Of a DNA stretch of 64,000 bases, positions 27,658 to 37,509 are shown piece after piece. Source of the DNA: Theileria orientalis strain Shintoku (taxonomy: Eukaryota; Apicomplexa; Aconoidasida; Piroplasmida; Theileriidae). Each line of letters opens with the position of its first letter. Within the stretch, counting starts at the first letter, position 1. Location of the stretch: assembly GCF_000740895.1 (NCBI RefSeq), contig NC_025260.1, forward strand, positions 2,460,001 to 2,524,000, written 5' to 3'. Made by a program: the position numbers and the translations under genes. The notes beneath the pieces are model-generated. The model saw only the letters and a list, made by a program, of their open reading frames with translations. It was not told where the DNA came from and did no database searches.

Positions 27658-29835
27658 TCACTTTAGCACTGTTTCCTTCGTTTTCTTCACCAGCGGCCGC
27701 CCAAACATGGCCCACTCGGTGTTATCCAGCGTTTTTTTCTTGCTATCCTTCACGCTTTCGAAATGTGAAATTGGATCGTAAAACGTCTTCCCCTCGTCGT
27801 TTTGATATTCATAATTCACACCCTCATAGTAGTTCTCCATATCGTATATGTTAATCGGCACCTTTTTGTTATCCTGGACGTTGGGCTCCGAGCCTTCATC
27901 TATGATGTATTTTACGCTACCTTCCGTTTTTTTTACCACGTACTTCATGTTATCGTCAGTAACCAGGTGCTTCTCCTCAGTTTTCACCTTGCTCGACCTC
28001 GAAAGCTTGGACCTGTTGCTGTTTATTTGTATTTTTTCGTTGATCGGGTTCGTGAACCACGGTTTAACCAGGTTACAGCTTATCTTGTGACTGTTTAGCA
28101 TGTTACACTTTTCATTGACCTTAGACAGGTTGGATAAAAACTCAATGTTGTAGTCACTGATGCTTGTTACCACCTTGCCCTCGTCATCGTCACTGTCATC
28201 GCGTGCCAGGGAGTAGTTCTGGTTTGCGTGTTTTATGTCAAAAGCTGACACGTGTGTCAACTTCGTCTGATCCGATATGTCAAAGCACTCATATGTGTCG
28301 TAGATATTGAACACTTTACAGCTCCCTTTGGGTTTACTGCCCTGCCCGTCCGCTGCCTTCGTGGAACTTCCCGTTTTCACTCCATCCTTGGCGTCATCCG
28401 ACAGGTAATTGGATACAATACTATTCGTATTTCTTGTGGACTGTAAATAATATGAGTTAGGGTTCACCAGCAGCTTCTTTTCTATTTTTGCGTTTGCACT
28501 CAATTCACTTTCCGACTCCTCATTCATCAAGTTCTGTAGCATCTTGGGTGACTTGTTATACAAATCCACTATTCCTTCCTTCAAATAGGTCAGGTCATCC
28601 TTAAAATACTTTATTTCATCCTTGATATCATTTTTTAAATCTTCGGAAAACATTTTTTTGATTGGATTAATGTAATCCTTGGTTAACTTTTCAAAATATC
28701 CTCCAGTACCTTCATTTGGCTTTTTTTCATCAGAAACTGGTCCATGCTGATTATTTGAGGATTCAGTTTCATTCTTTGATGATTCTTCTGTATTTTTAGT
28801 CTGGTCCTGTGTGTTAGTGACATTTGAAGCTGGTAAGTTTTTTGCAAACTTTACTTCTCTAACTGGATTACTTTTGTCATCTGCACTATTCTCATACATG
28901 GTGTTCTGTTTCATCAGCTCGTTCTTGTTAGAATTTGTGCTACGGAAAGAATTGTTTCTATCAGCTGAGTTGTTAGACGACTCTATTTCGACGAAGTTCC
29001 TTAGTCCAGCAGGTAATTCATCAAACCACTTATTCAAATCAAAATTGTTTTGGCGGTTTGTGTTGGAAATTGATAGATTTGAAAAGCTACTTGACCTGGT
29101 ATATCTATTTGAATCAGTCCTAGGTAAGTTAGAGTTTGTGGATGGATTCATTTGTACAGACTTGTTACCTGCTGTATTATCAATACTACTCCCAGATTTT
29201 AAAGTACTCATCGATTGAGAACGCCTCAAATCTTGTTTCAATATCGACGACTCCAGGGAGCGATTGCTCAAACTTGCTTGGTATCCTAGTCTGACCTTAC
29301 TTAGCTGGTTTTCCAGGTTTGAAAACACGTTTTTCAGGTATTCGTTATCATTGCCAAATTTAATTCCATCTTTGGGTTTCAGATCATTGTTACTACTTCC
29401 CTTTGAATATTCATCATGATCCTCATCCTTATACACCCCTCCATTGTTACTGTTCAGGTCACCTGGGTTTTGCGATTTAACTGTTTGTGGACTTTTAGAT
29501 TCCACTGAATCTGGCGACTTGTTCTGTTCCTCTGAATCATCAGAATAAGAGGTTGTTTCATCATCGTAGGAATCCGAATCCTCATCTGAATCATACGAGG
29601 ATGTGCCTGTTTGTCCATGTCCGGAATAAGGGGAGTCATTTTTTAAACCCAATTCCTCATTTTCTTGGTCAACATCTACATCTGTGCCTGAAATTTGTGT
29701 ATACCCATCATAACTATGGTCAGTCCCGTACAATTGCCTCTTTATTGAACAAGAAATAAGTTTATCTGCATTAGATACAAATCCATTACGTTCATTGAAC
29801 GATTTTAAACGATTTAACTTATCAAAGTTACTCAT
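27658..29835 (-). CDS. Large hydrophilic hypothetical protein
   Basis: Single exon. The frame is open to 29964, but the first 43 codons are Phe/Tyr-rich and AT-biased like the flanking DNA; the ATG at 29835 (MSNFDKLNRLKSF) is the likelier start, giving 725 residues. The protein is rich in Ser, Asn, Asp and Lys, with acidic runs (DSDEDSDSYDDE near 85) and no membrane segment. Two parts look ordered: about 405-460 (KLTKDYINPIKKMFSEDLKNDI..., helical) and the last 200 residues, which hold conserved-looking words such as KPWFTNPINEK and NTEWAMFGRPLVKK. No known motif or function. Confidence 0.65.
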   Translation of the reverse strand: MSNFDKLNRLKSFNERNGFVSNADKLISCSIKRQLYGTDHSYDGYTQISGTDVDVDQENEELGLKNDSPYSGHGQTGTSSYDSDEDSDSYDDETTSYSDDSEEQNKSPDSVESKSPQTVKSQNPGDLNSNNGGVYKDEDHDEYSKGSSNNDLKPKDGIKFGNDNEYLKNVFSNLENQLSKVRLGYQASLSNRSLESSILKQDLRRSQSMSTLKSGSSIDNTAGNKSVQMNPSTNSNLPRTDSNRYTRSSSFSNLSISNTNRQNNFDLNKWFDELPAGLRNFVEIESSNNSADRNNSFRSTNSNKNELMKQNTMYENSADDKSNPVREVKFAKNLPASNVTNTQDQTKNTEESSKNETESSNNQHGPVSDEKKPNEGTGGYFEKLTKDYINPIKKMFSEDLKNDIKDEIKYFKDDLTYLKEGIVDLYNKSPKMLQNLMNEESESELSANAKIEKKLLVNPNSYYLQSTRNTNSIVSNYLSDDAKDGVKTGSSTKAADGQGSKPKGSCKVFNIYDTYECFDISDQTKLTHVSAFDIKHANQNYSLARDDSDDDEGKVVTSISDYNIEFLSNLSKVNEKCNMLNSHKISCNLVKPWFTNPINEKIQINSNRSKLSRSSKVKTEEKHLVTDDNMKYVVKKTEGSVKYIIDEGSEPNVQDNKKVPINIYDMENYYEGVNYEYQNDEGKTFYDPISHFESVKDSKKKTLDNTEWAMFGRPLVKKTKETVLK

Positions 29836-30836
29836 TTTATCATTATAACAGTATTTATATGGTTTTAAATTTACACATTTAAAAAAATGAACAAATATTA
29901 GATGATTGAATTCTGAATTTTTTAAAAAAAAGGTTATTCTGTACAGAGGGTTTAAAAAATACAAAAACTTATCGTTATTCTTTAGAATCGGTTAAATTAA
30001 ATATATTTTACAAACATGATCAATTATTTTAAAAATAAACCACTTGTTTTAATAAACATACAAATCAATAAACAAGGTGGTATAACTTCAATAAAATTTT
30101 AAATATTTTACAAATTACACTTCGAAATTTACAAACTCTACTAGACAATCTGTATTTAAAACATTCTCAACGAAATATTACATATTCGAGCGATCATAAA
30201 TATGTGTGGGCACTCATAAACATAAACACAAATTAAAATACAAAAAACAAAATATTTTCCTTAATTTACAAAATAATAAATCTTAACTCAGATTTTTTAA
30301 TATGTGTATCAATAAAAATGAATGTTACAAGGTTGTATTGGCAAAAATCAAAATGAAAGAAAATCAAATAACAAGAATGAAATCTACAATTAGTACAATA
30401 GGTCTATGTTAAAAGTAATTATTTGTATTATGTGATAATCACAGGTTTAAATAAATATATCAGATAAATGAGAAGTTGGATCATTTAAACTGTTCTTTCT
30501 TGAAAATCCAGAATTCCATAGTTAATATAGGAAATATACCTTATTTCCATTGATTAACAAAGTGTATATGATAATAAATAAATAATATTATCATTATATG
30601 TTCCATAAAAATTATTAATAGATTTACGTGAGACTTTAATAAAAAATGATTTAAAAACGATGTAGAAAGTAAAAACACAAAATTTTGATAAATTTAGGAT
30701 AGATCTGATATAAAATAAATAATTTAATATGATGGAAGATTGCACTATTTTCATGCCCTAACCTTGAGGTAACATCAATTCATTATATGTAATGTGTATA
30801 TTTTTTTTATAAATTGCCCATAACCATGGGTTTAAG
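29836..30836. other. Long divergent AT-rich intergenic region
   Basis: About 1 kb with very low GC between divergent genes (the unknown protein and apicoplast uL1). Contains poly-A/T tracts and no gene that can be supported; the 66-codon frame at 30554-30754 is compositional. Confidence 0.55.
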
Positions 30837-32018
30837 ATGATCATTATAAAGCTATTTCAAATATATTTAGCAGTTTTTATAATAAATAGGCAATTTGTTA
30901 AATCGTTTGTATGTTACAATAATATTAATTTAGAATTATTTAAACCAGAAAAAAAGGATTCTTTTGTATTACCAGCGTCAAAAAACATCTCTTCAAGTAA
31001 ATTTCAAAAATCACTGAACGAGAGGTTAGAAGAAGAATTTAATAGAATAGTTGAAACAGCAAAAAAGTTAAATTTAAAGGAAAAGGAATTAAACGAGTAC
31101 GCATTGAATCACATCCCAGAAGAGAGCCAAAGAAAACGTTTTTTGTATTTAATTAAGCCAAAAAAGGAGGAGAAAGTATTACAAAAACGTTTAAGAAAAC
31201 ACTTAGCAATCCTTCCACAAAAAAACGTGGAGTATTCAATAGACGAAGCAATAAGTAGAATCAAAATCATCAGCGGAACGAAATTCATAGAAGGAATAGA
31301 CGTAGCAATAAGAATACCAGTGACGAACAAGAAGGCGAAATCAACAGCAGGACAATACGCGAAACTTATAACGATTCCATACAAGTCACTAAAATCGAAG
31401 AGAACTAAACTAGGAATATTTGCAACAAAGGAACTAGTAGAAGAAATTAAATCGAAAGGTTAGTAGTGAGTATATTAAAATATAGAGGTAGAAGAACAAA
31501 GGCCAGAAGTATATTAAAATTTACAGAAATAAATAACCTGGAATTTATCGGAGGAGAAGAACTGATAAAGGAGTTTAAAGAGAAGGGAGAAGTGCCAGAA
31601 GTAAACCTGGTACTATCAGACATAAAAACATACCCGAAGCTGAGTCTTTTGGGAAAACTGCTGGCGAAGAAGGGTTTGATGCCAAATTTGGAAGTGGGAA
31701 CGTGTTTAGAGTCAAAAACAGATTTCACAGAAGTCCTGGATAATTTCGTAAACAGGAACGTGTTAGTCATAAAGTCAGATAAAGTAGGAGACATCAAGTG
31801 TAACTTCGCAGATGTGACGATGCCCTTGGATGAAATAAGGTCGAACCTACTGGAAATATTCAGGTAAACAAAAATAAGTTAACGCGGAGTATAGATACTT
31901 GAAGAAGAATAAGCCGCCATACTCAACACAGAAGTTTATAGATAAAATATACATATCGTCATCAATGGGACCGTCATTTAGACTGGGAATAAAGCAGTTC
32001 AAATACAACAGAAACTGA
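30837..32018 (+). CDS. rplA: Apicoplast-targeted 50S ribosomal protein uL1 (3 exons)
   Basis: Exons inferred at 30837-31458, 31488-31863 and 31895-32018; the introns are 29 and 31 nt. The product has 373 residues against about 230 in bacteria. The first 22 residues are a signal-peptide-like hydrophobic segment (KLFQIYLAVFIINRQFV), followed by about 110 Lys/Asn/Glu-rich residues that can act as a transit peptide; this two-part leader is the rule for apicoplast import. The mature part has the bacterial L1 order: YSIDEAISRIKIISGTKF, EFIGGEELIKEFKEKG, LLGKLLAKKGLMPNLEVGT and, in the last exon, KIYISSSMGPSFRL. uL1 forms the mobile L1 stalk that helps release E-site tRNA. A mitochondrial destination is the alternative. 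Confidence 0.88.
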
Positions 32019-32096
32019 CAAATTTATATTCAACATTGATTTATTGATACGCGCACTTAAGGAATTAAGGTTTAACAAATATATTGAAAAAAAGAA

Positions 32097-33913
32097 ATGG
32101 ATGAATTTGAAGGGATACCGTACACTCAGTGCATAGGAATAGACAGACTGTGTAACGATTATTCGTCGACACTGGTGCCGTACCTGCTGAGAGGAAAGTA
32201 CCTGAGGAGGAGGAAGAAGGTACACCATAAGGACGTGCCGTCGGAGCTGAGAAACGTTATGCCAGTGTGCTTCTACGCGAAGCTGCCGAACCAATACAAC
32301 GGAGTGTGCAGCCACCTGGTACACTCAGCAACAAATCGCAACAAGTTTCCGAACATTTCACTCAAGGTTCGTTGAAAAGGAGTTTATAGATATGTGGAAA
32401 TAAAATACACATAAATAAGTATAATTGTATGTATCAACAATATATAAATATGCATATATATATAAATACATAAATATGTAAACATGTATTATTAATACAT
32501 AAGTATATAAATATAAATATATAAGCATGAATTAACATGGATCATATAGTGGTTTCCGAATGGAAGAATGCTATTGGCAGGAACACAAGGAGGGAAGTTT
32601 ATAATGTGGAACGGGATAACGTTCCAATTTGATGACATAAAGCGTTTCCCAGTAAGTTTGACTGATGGTTGCAGTCGATAAAGATGTTATTGCTATATAT
32701 AGATAAGTAGCGAGGGAGCTGAGTGTTTAAGCCCCTGAAATATGCAATTGTTACGATACAGCCGTTGAAATGGTGCTTTAGGTGGGAACGGGAAGTGTAA
32801 CATGTTTTGAATGGTCGCCGTTCGGTGATTTTTTAGTGGCGGGAGATGAGTACGGGAAGTTGGCACTGCTGTCGCCAGCACTGTCGCTGCTGAATACGAA
32901 TTTGTATGAAGGTATGTGTGTAGACAGTTATAAGGAAAATGTGACGCCAGTGAGTAGCTACTGTTAGTGTATGAGTAGAAAGATATGTGTTGGACAGATA
33001 AGGTTATAAAGATATGTGTTGGACAGATAAGGTTACGAGTATGAAAATATAATAAACATAAACAGGAATGAATAACAGCATATTGGACTTGAGCCTCTCG
33101 CCGAACGGAAGCAAGTTCGTAGCATGCTCGGACACGTATTCGCCGCACATATTCGACGTGCAAACGTCAGCGTTGGAAGGAATGCTGGTGGCAGAAAACA
33201 TAGGGTCGACGTCAATAACATGTCTGCAGTGGAACCCGTTCAAAAACCTGGTGGTAACAGGAAGTAGAACGAACATCATCACGCTCTGGGACGCGAAAAA
33301 CAGAGGACAAATCACGTCAATCTACGCACACAAGTCGCCACTGCACAAAATACTGTGGAACCCAAACGGAGTGACGTTCCTGACGACAGCACTGGACGGA
33401 CTGGTGAAGCTGTGGGACGTGAGAATACTGAAGCCACTGCTGATGTACAGAGTGACGAGCACGAACCAGGAAGACTCAATATACATGAGTAACGTCAACA
33501 ACATCAACGTGCTGAAAACCACGAAGGCAGTGACAATAGTGACGGCAATGAGCTGGAACCCAGTGCAGACGAACGTGTTCGCAGTGGGAGATAACAAGTC
33601 GAGGCTGTTCCACTTCACAACAGACTTTACAGACCCAGTGTCGACAGTTAACCTGCAGGAAACGGAAGACAAGTACACGACGACGACGTCGATGGACTTC
33701 CACCCCTTCGGACACCTGCTGGCGACGTGCTCGGACGACAAGTACGTGAGGTTCTGGAGCAGAAGCATGCCAGGAGGACACAACAGACTCAGCACGGAGG
33801 ACGCACACTTCCTGGAGCTGGACAACATCAAGTACAGCCCGTTCACAAGGTTCAAGTTCAAGTCGCAAATAGACCTCACGAAAATACCGTCCATGAAAAA
33901 CATAGAAAAGTAA
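32097..33913 (+). CDS. PFS2: Pfs2/WDR33 polyadenylation factor, WD40 protein (4 exons)
   Basis: Exons inferred at 32097-32366, 32550-32651, 32782-32911 and 33066-33913, all in phase; the first donor is GTTCGT. The product has 449 residues. The N-terminus carries the Pfs2-type basic segment ([22 protein letters not shown]), the second exon gives the first blade ([22 protein letters not shown], close to the family's R-W-T-P-x-G-R-R-L...G-x-F-T-L-W-N-G), and the last exon gives further blades and the family ending [26 protein letters not shown]. Pfs2/WDR33 is the core propeller of the cleavage and polyadenylation complex and contacts the AAUAAA signal with CPSF30. The start codon is 78 bp after the uL1 stop codon on the same strand. 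Confidence 0.9.
32981..33035 (+). repeat. Short tandem duplication in a PFS2 intron
   Basis: The word GATATGTGTTGGACAGATAA occurs twice in a row inside the third intron, with the same flanking bases. Likely replication slippage. Confidence 0.8.
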
Positions 33914-34239
33914 TAAAATATAATAAAAAGTATGTATTACATAAGATATGTGAGAATTGAGTGTAATGTGTGCAAGTAGGAAAAGAATCCAGAGGAAAAT
34001 TAGAAAAGTTAGACGGATGTTGTGATGGAGGTGTGCCCGAGAAGACGAGCGGAATCAGAAAAAATAAAAAAATGAATGTAATATAGTATGGTGTTGTAAA
34101 ATAGCAATTTTGAAAACAAGTATGAATTTATATTAAATTTAGTGCCTTCTACAGTTTGAAAGGAGTAGCAAAGTGATGTTGAGAATGATAGGTAAAATCA
34201 GTAATATTTGAGAAAATTCGGTTTAATTTTTAAAAGAAG
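33914..34239. other. Intergenic spacer
   Basis: About 325 bases between two plus-strand genes (PFS2 and VPS16); A/G-rich first half, AT-rich second half. No further feature. Confidence 0.5.
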
Positions 34240-37200
34240 ATGGAAAACTGGCTTCAAATAGGAGAAAGGAACGTGAGAAGGGAAGTGTGGCAGTGCTCAC
34301 TGATCAAGGGCGGCCCTGAGGAAATTAAGGCAATCGCGCCGCTGGGATGCATGATAGCAATAGTGTCGAACGAGATAGGACCTTTTCAGACTGAGGAGGA
34401 GAGCGTGAAGTGCGTGCTGAAGATATACAACGGGAACTGCGCGTTGGTGACCTCAGTGAAGTGGTACGTGAGATTCGACAGCATCCTGGCACTGCACTGG
34501 ACCGACGGCCTGGAGCTGGCAGCAGTCTTCACGAACGGATGCGTGAGAGTGTACTCGCCGCACGGAGAGCTGCTGAGGTCGTTCTACCTAAACTCGTACG
34601 GGCCGACGAGCAGTAACAGAATGGAGAAGAACCTGATACAACACAAGGCGTGGGCGGACGGACTGGTGCTGGTAAACATGGAAAACCAGAAGATGTACAT
34701 ACAGAGAGGGTTCGAGTCACAGAACAGCTGGCTGCTGGACCTGGGAGAGTACGCACTGTCAATCACGGCGCTGGGAGTGGTGCCGAGCGAGAGCTGGAGC
34801 GAAGTGCTGGTGATCATGTCGACGTTTCAGGGAACGAGCTACGCAAAGATGGACCACCTGATGAAGTGCACGACGTACGAGAACGTGAGCAACTACCTGA
34901 TGGAAATAAATCCGTGCACGTACACACACATATCAAGTTCGCCATACCACTACAGTGACGTAAGCAAGAGATTTAATTGCAAAGAAGGAGACGAAGAAGC
35001 TCCAGAAAACGAATACAGGGAGAAGAGGCGCTACGTAGGCATGGGAAACAGCGAAGAAGGGCTTCTTACGAGTCTGTGCATAGCAGAAGAGAGCGTGAAA
35101 ATACTGTGGGAGATAAAGATGGAGGAGTTCAACAACATATACACAATGTCGGAAGGAATACTGGCAGTGACGTTTAACACAGCAAGTAGGAACGAAGCGG
35201 CGAGAAGAGGAAGCAGCAAAGAAGCGACGCCAAGCGTAAACGGCGAAGTTAACGAGGGGCTTTCGAAGGGAGAAAGAAGCGAGAAGAAGGAAAGTAACAT
35301 CCTGAGACTAATATACAACGCAATACACACGATCAACATACGCAACTACGTAATAGAGATACTGAGCGACATAGGAGGAGGAATCAGAGTGTACACAAGA
35401 AGTAAAATCGAGTACATGGAAGTGGTGACAACAGCAAGTGAGTTGGCACTGTCGAACGAGAGAGGAGACGTGACGAACAACCTGCTGAAGACGTTTGAAA
35501 TGTTTAAAAAGGGGCACGAAAAGTCGTCAGAGGCACTGTACTCAATAAGAGATAAGCTGAGCAGAGCGAGTAAAATATGCCTAGAGGCGTCGAAGGACCA
35601 GTGGGACTTTGAAACGGCACTGCTGCTGATAGAGTTCTCGATATTCTCATCGTCGCTGTCGCCAGTCAACGGCAAAGGAGGCCTAGATAACGAAAGAAAC
35701 GGAGTGAGCACACTGGTGTCGGAGTCGAGTGGAATAGGAGACGTGATCAGTAGTATCTTAGAGGGAAGCCCCAGGAGTTTGTTCACCAACGTCAATGATG
35801 GCATTGGAGGTGACGACGGAGTCAACGGAGGCGGAGCTGCCGGTCATGGGAACGAAGGGAACGCCATCAATAATCGCAACGAAGGCAGAGAGACTGGTTA
35901 TGGAAACAAAGGGAGAGGGACTGGTTATGGAAATTACAACGGTCAGGCGAATGAAGTGAGAGGACACAGAGAGTACGAAAAGGAGCACATCATAATAATA
36001 AGTTACCTGAGGCTGTGCAAGGACCTGGTCAACTATAACATATTCACAAACATAAGACAGCTGCATTTCTTCGGACTGAGTAGACTAATAGGGCTCCTGA
36101 CGAACCTGAAGCTGTACCTGCTGAGCATACGGATCTGCGAGTTCTTCAGAGTTAACCCGACGAGAGTGCTACTCGGCTGGATCACGACGAGAATTAAGCT
36201 GGGCACGCACCTGACGGACTCGGAGCTGTTCAGCCTTATCACGACGAGGCTGGAAAAGTACCTGGGCACAATACTGTCATACTCGAAGGTGGCACAGGTG
36301 GTCTTCAAGCAGGGAAGAGAGGTGCTGGCGCTCTCGTTCATAGAAAAGGAAAAGTGCACGCACAAGCAGTTCAAGGTGCTGATGAGGTGGAACGAGCTGA
36401 GCAGAGCGGCGAAGGTGGCGAACGAGTCAGGAGACCCTGCGCTGGTCAACTACATCATACTGAAGACGACGAACAAAAACGACATTTCGAACGTGGTCAC
36501 GCTCTCGAAGAACCACAGCCTGATAAGGAACATGTTCATACAGCAGCTGCACCTGAGCGCGAACGAGAAGACGCTGCAGGTCTTCTACGAAAGAAACAAC
36601 AACGTCTTCGAAGCAGGGCTCAACAGCATAGAGATCTACAACAGCCTGGCCGCGAGCAGAGAGTCGCCGGGCGAGAGAGAGGGCAGGCCAAAGGAGGGCG
36701 CGCTGAGGAGCGCCAGCGAGGAGGACCTGGTCAAGGAGATGAAGTACAGCCTCAACTACAGCAACGGCTACTTCGGAAACAAGAGCACGGGCGACGCGGC
36801 CTTCTGGTACGAGGCAGTGAACAACGAGATGCTCCTGCTGGAGCACCAGGCGGCCCTGGAGAGGTCGCACGAGGCCCTCAAGTCGGCGAGGCTCGTGGGC
36901 AGGAGCGTGATGGAGACGCTCTTCGAGCTCTACAAGCTGAACCTGGGGAAGGAGGCCGAGGCGCTCGCGAGCCTCTTCAAGCTCCCGTCCAGCCAGACGC
37001 GGTGCACGAAGATAGCCGCGCTCTACGAGGCGCACAACGTGCAGGAGCTCGTGGCCCTCGTGCATGACAAGCAGCTGGCGGGCACGTACATCAGGAGCAA
37101 CAAGACCTACTTCCACCTCCTTCTGCAGACTCTGGTGAGTCTGGGCGCGAGCAACCAGGTGGACGCGATGCTGCAGGCGATGAAGCCTGCGCAGCAGAGC

Positions 37201-37242
37201 TACTGGCGCGCCTTCATAAACCAGCAGGGCGGCGCTAGCTAG
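34240..37242 (+). CDS. VPS16: VPS16, class C core of the HOPS/CORVET tethering complexes
   Basis: Single uninterrupted exon of 1000 residues. The N-terminal half is a beta-propeller (W..IGERN...REVW...L..G, IKAIAPLGCMIAIVS, SILALHWTDGLELAAVFTNGCVRVYSPHGEL), as in Vps16_N. An Asn/Gly-rich insertion of about 60 residues lies at 505-575. The C-terminal half is an alpha-solenoid: HKQFKVLMRWNELSRAAKVANESGDPALVNYIIL, then LVGRSVMETLFELYKLNLGKEAEALASLFKLPSSQTRCTKIAALYEA, matching the conserved Vps16_C region. VPS16 is shared by HOPS and CORVET and drives endolysosomal fusion; in apicomplexans these complexes serve traffic to rhoptries and micronemes (family knowledge). The last 600 bp are unusually GC-rich. 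Confidence 0.9.
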   Translation: MENWLQIGERNVRREVWQCSLIKGGPEEIKAIAPLGCMIAIVSNEIGPFQTEEESVKCVLKIYNGNCALVTSVKWYVRFDSILALHWTDGLELAAVFTNGCVRVYSPHGELLRSFYLNSYGPTSSNRMEKNLIQHKAWADGLVLVNMENQKMYIQRGFESQNSWLLDLGEYALSITALGVVPSESWSEVLVIMSTFQGTSYAKMDHLMKCTTYENVSNYLMEINPCTYTHISSSPYHYSDVSKRFNCKEGDEEAPENEYREKRRYVGMGNSEEGLLTSLCIAEESVKILWEIKMEEFNNIYTMSEGILAVTFNTASRNEAARRGSSKEATPSVNGEVNEGLSKGERSEKKESNILRLIYNAIHTINIRNYVIEILSDIGGGIRVYTRSKIEYMEVVTTASELALSNERGDVTNNLLKTFEMFKKGHEKSSEALYSIRDKLSRASKICLEASKDQWDFETALLLIEFSIFSSSLSPVNGKGGLDNERNGVSTLVSESSGIGDVISSILEGSPRSLFTNVNDGIGGDDGVNGGGAAGHGNEGNAINNRNEGRETGYGNKGRGTGYGNYNGQANEVRGHREYEKEHIIIISYLRLCKDLVNYNIFTNIRQLHFFGLSRLIGLLTNLKLYLLSIRICEFFRVNPTRVLLGWITTRIKLGTHLTDSELFSLITTRLEKYLGTILSYSKVAQVVFKQGREVLALSFIEKEKCTHKQFKVLMRWNELSRAAKVANESGDPALVNYIILKTTNKNDISNVVTLSKNHSLIRNMFIQQLHLSANEKTLQVFYERNNNVFEAGLNSIEIYNSLAASRESPGEREGRPKEGALRSASEEDLVKEMKYSLNYSNGYFGNKSTGDAAFWYEAVNNEMLLLEHQAALERSHEALKSARLVGRSVMETLFELYKLNLGKEAEALASLFKLPSSQTRCTKIAALYEAHNVQELVALVHDKQLAGTYIRSNKTYFHLLLQTLVSLGASNQVDAMLQAMKPAQQSYWRAFINQQGGAS

Positions 37243-37509
37243 CGCAGGGCACGCCCTAACTCTAATATTTTATTGTTTGCAATCAGATACTCACTACTTT
37301 GTGTAATCAAGTACACCTTAACGCTAGTGTATGTAATCAGGTACTCACTACATGTTAGTTTGCGTAATCAGGTACACCTTAACGTTAGTGTATGTAATCA
37401 GGTACACCTTAACATTAGTGTATTCGTCAGTCCCGTTGATGCGAATAAATGTTATAAAAGGCACACAATAAAACAAATGTTAAAATATTACATTAATTGA
37501 AAACATTGG
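37243..37509. repeat. Minisatellite between VPS16 and ftsH
   Basis: From about 37277 to 37425, the words GTAATCAGGTAC and ACCTTAACGTTAGTGTAT recur four or so times with small changes, in a spacing of 28-40 bp. It lies in the short gap between two convergent genes, where it would be part of one or both 3' UTRs. No coding frame is supported. Confidence 0.8.
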
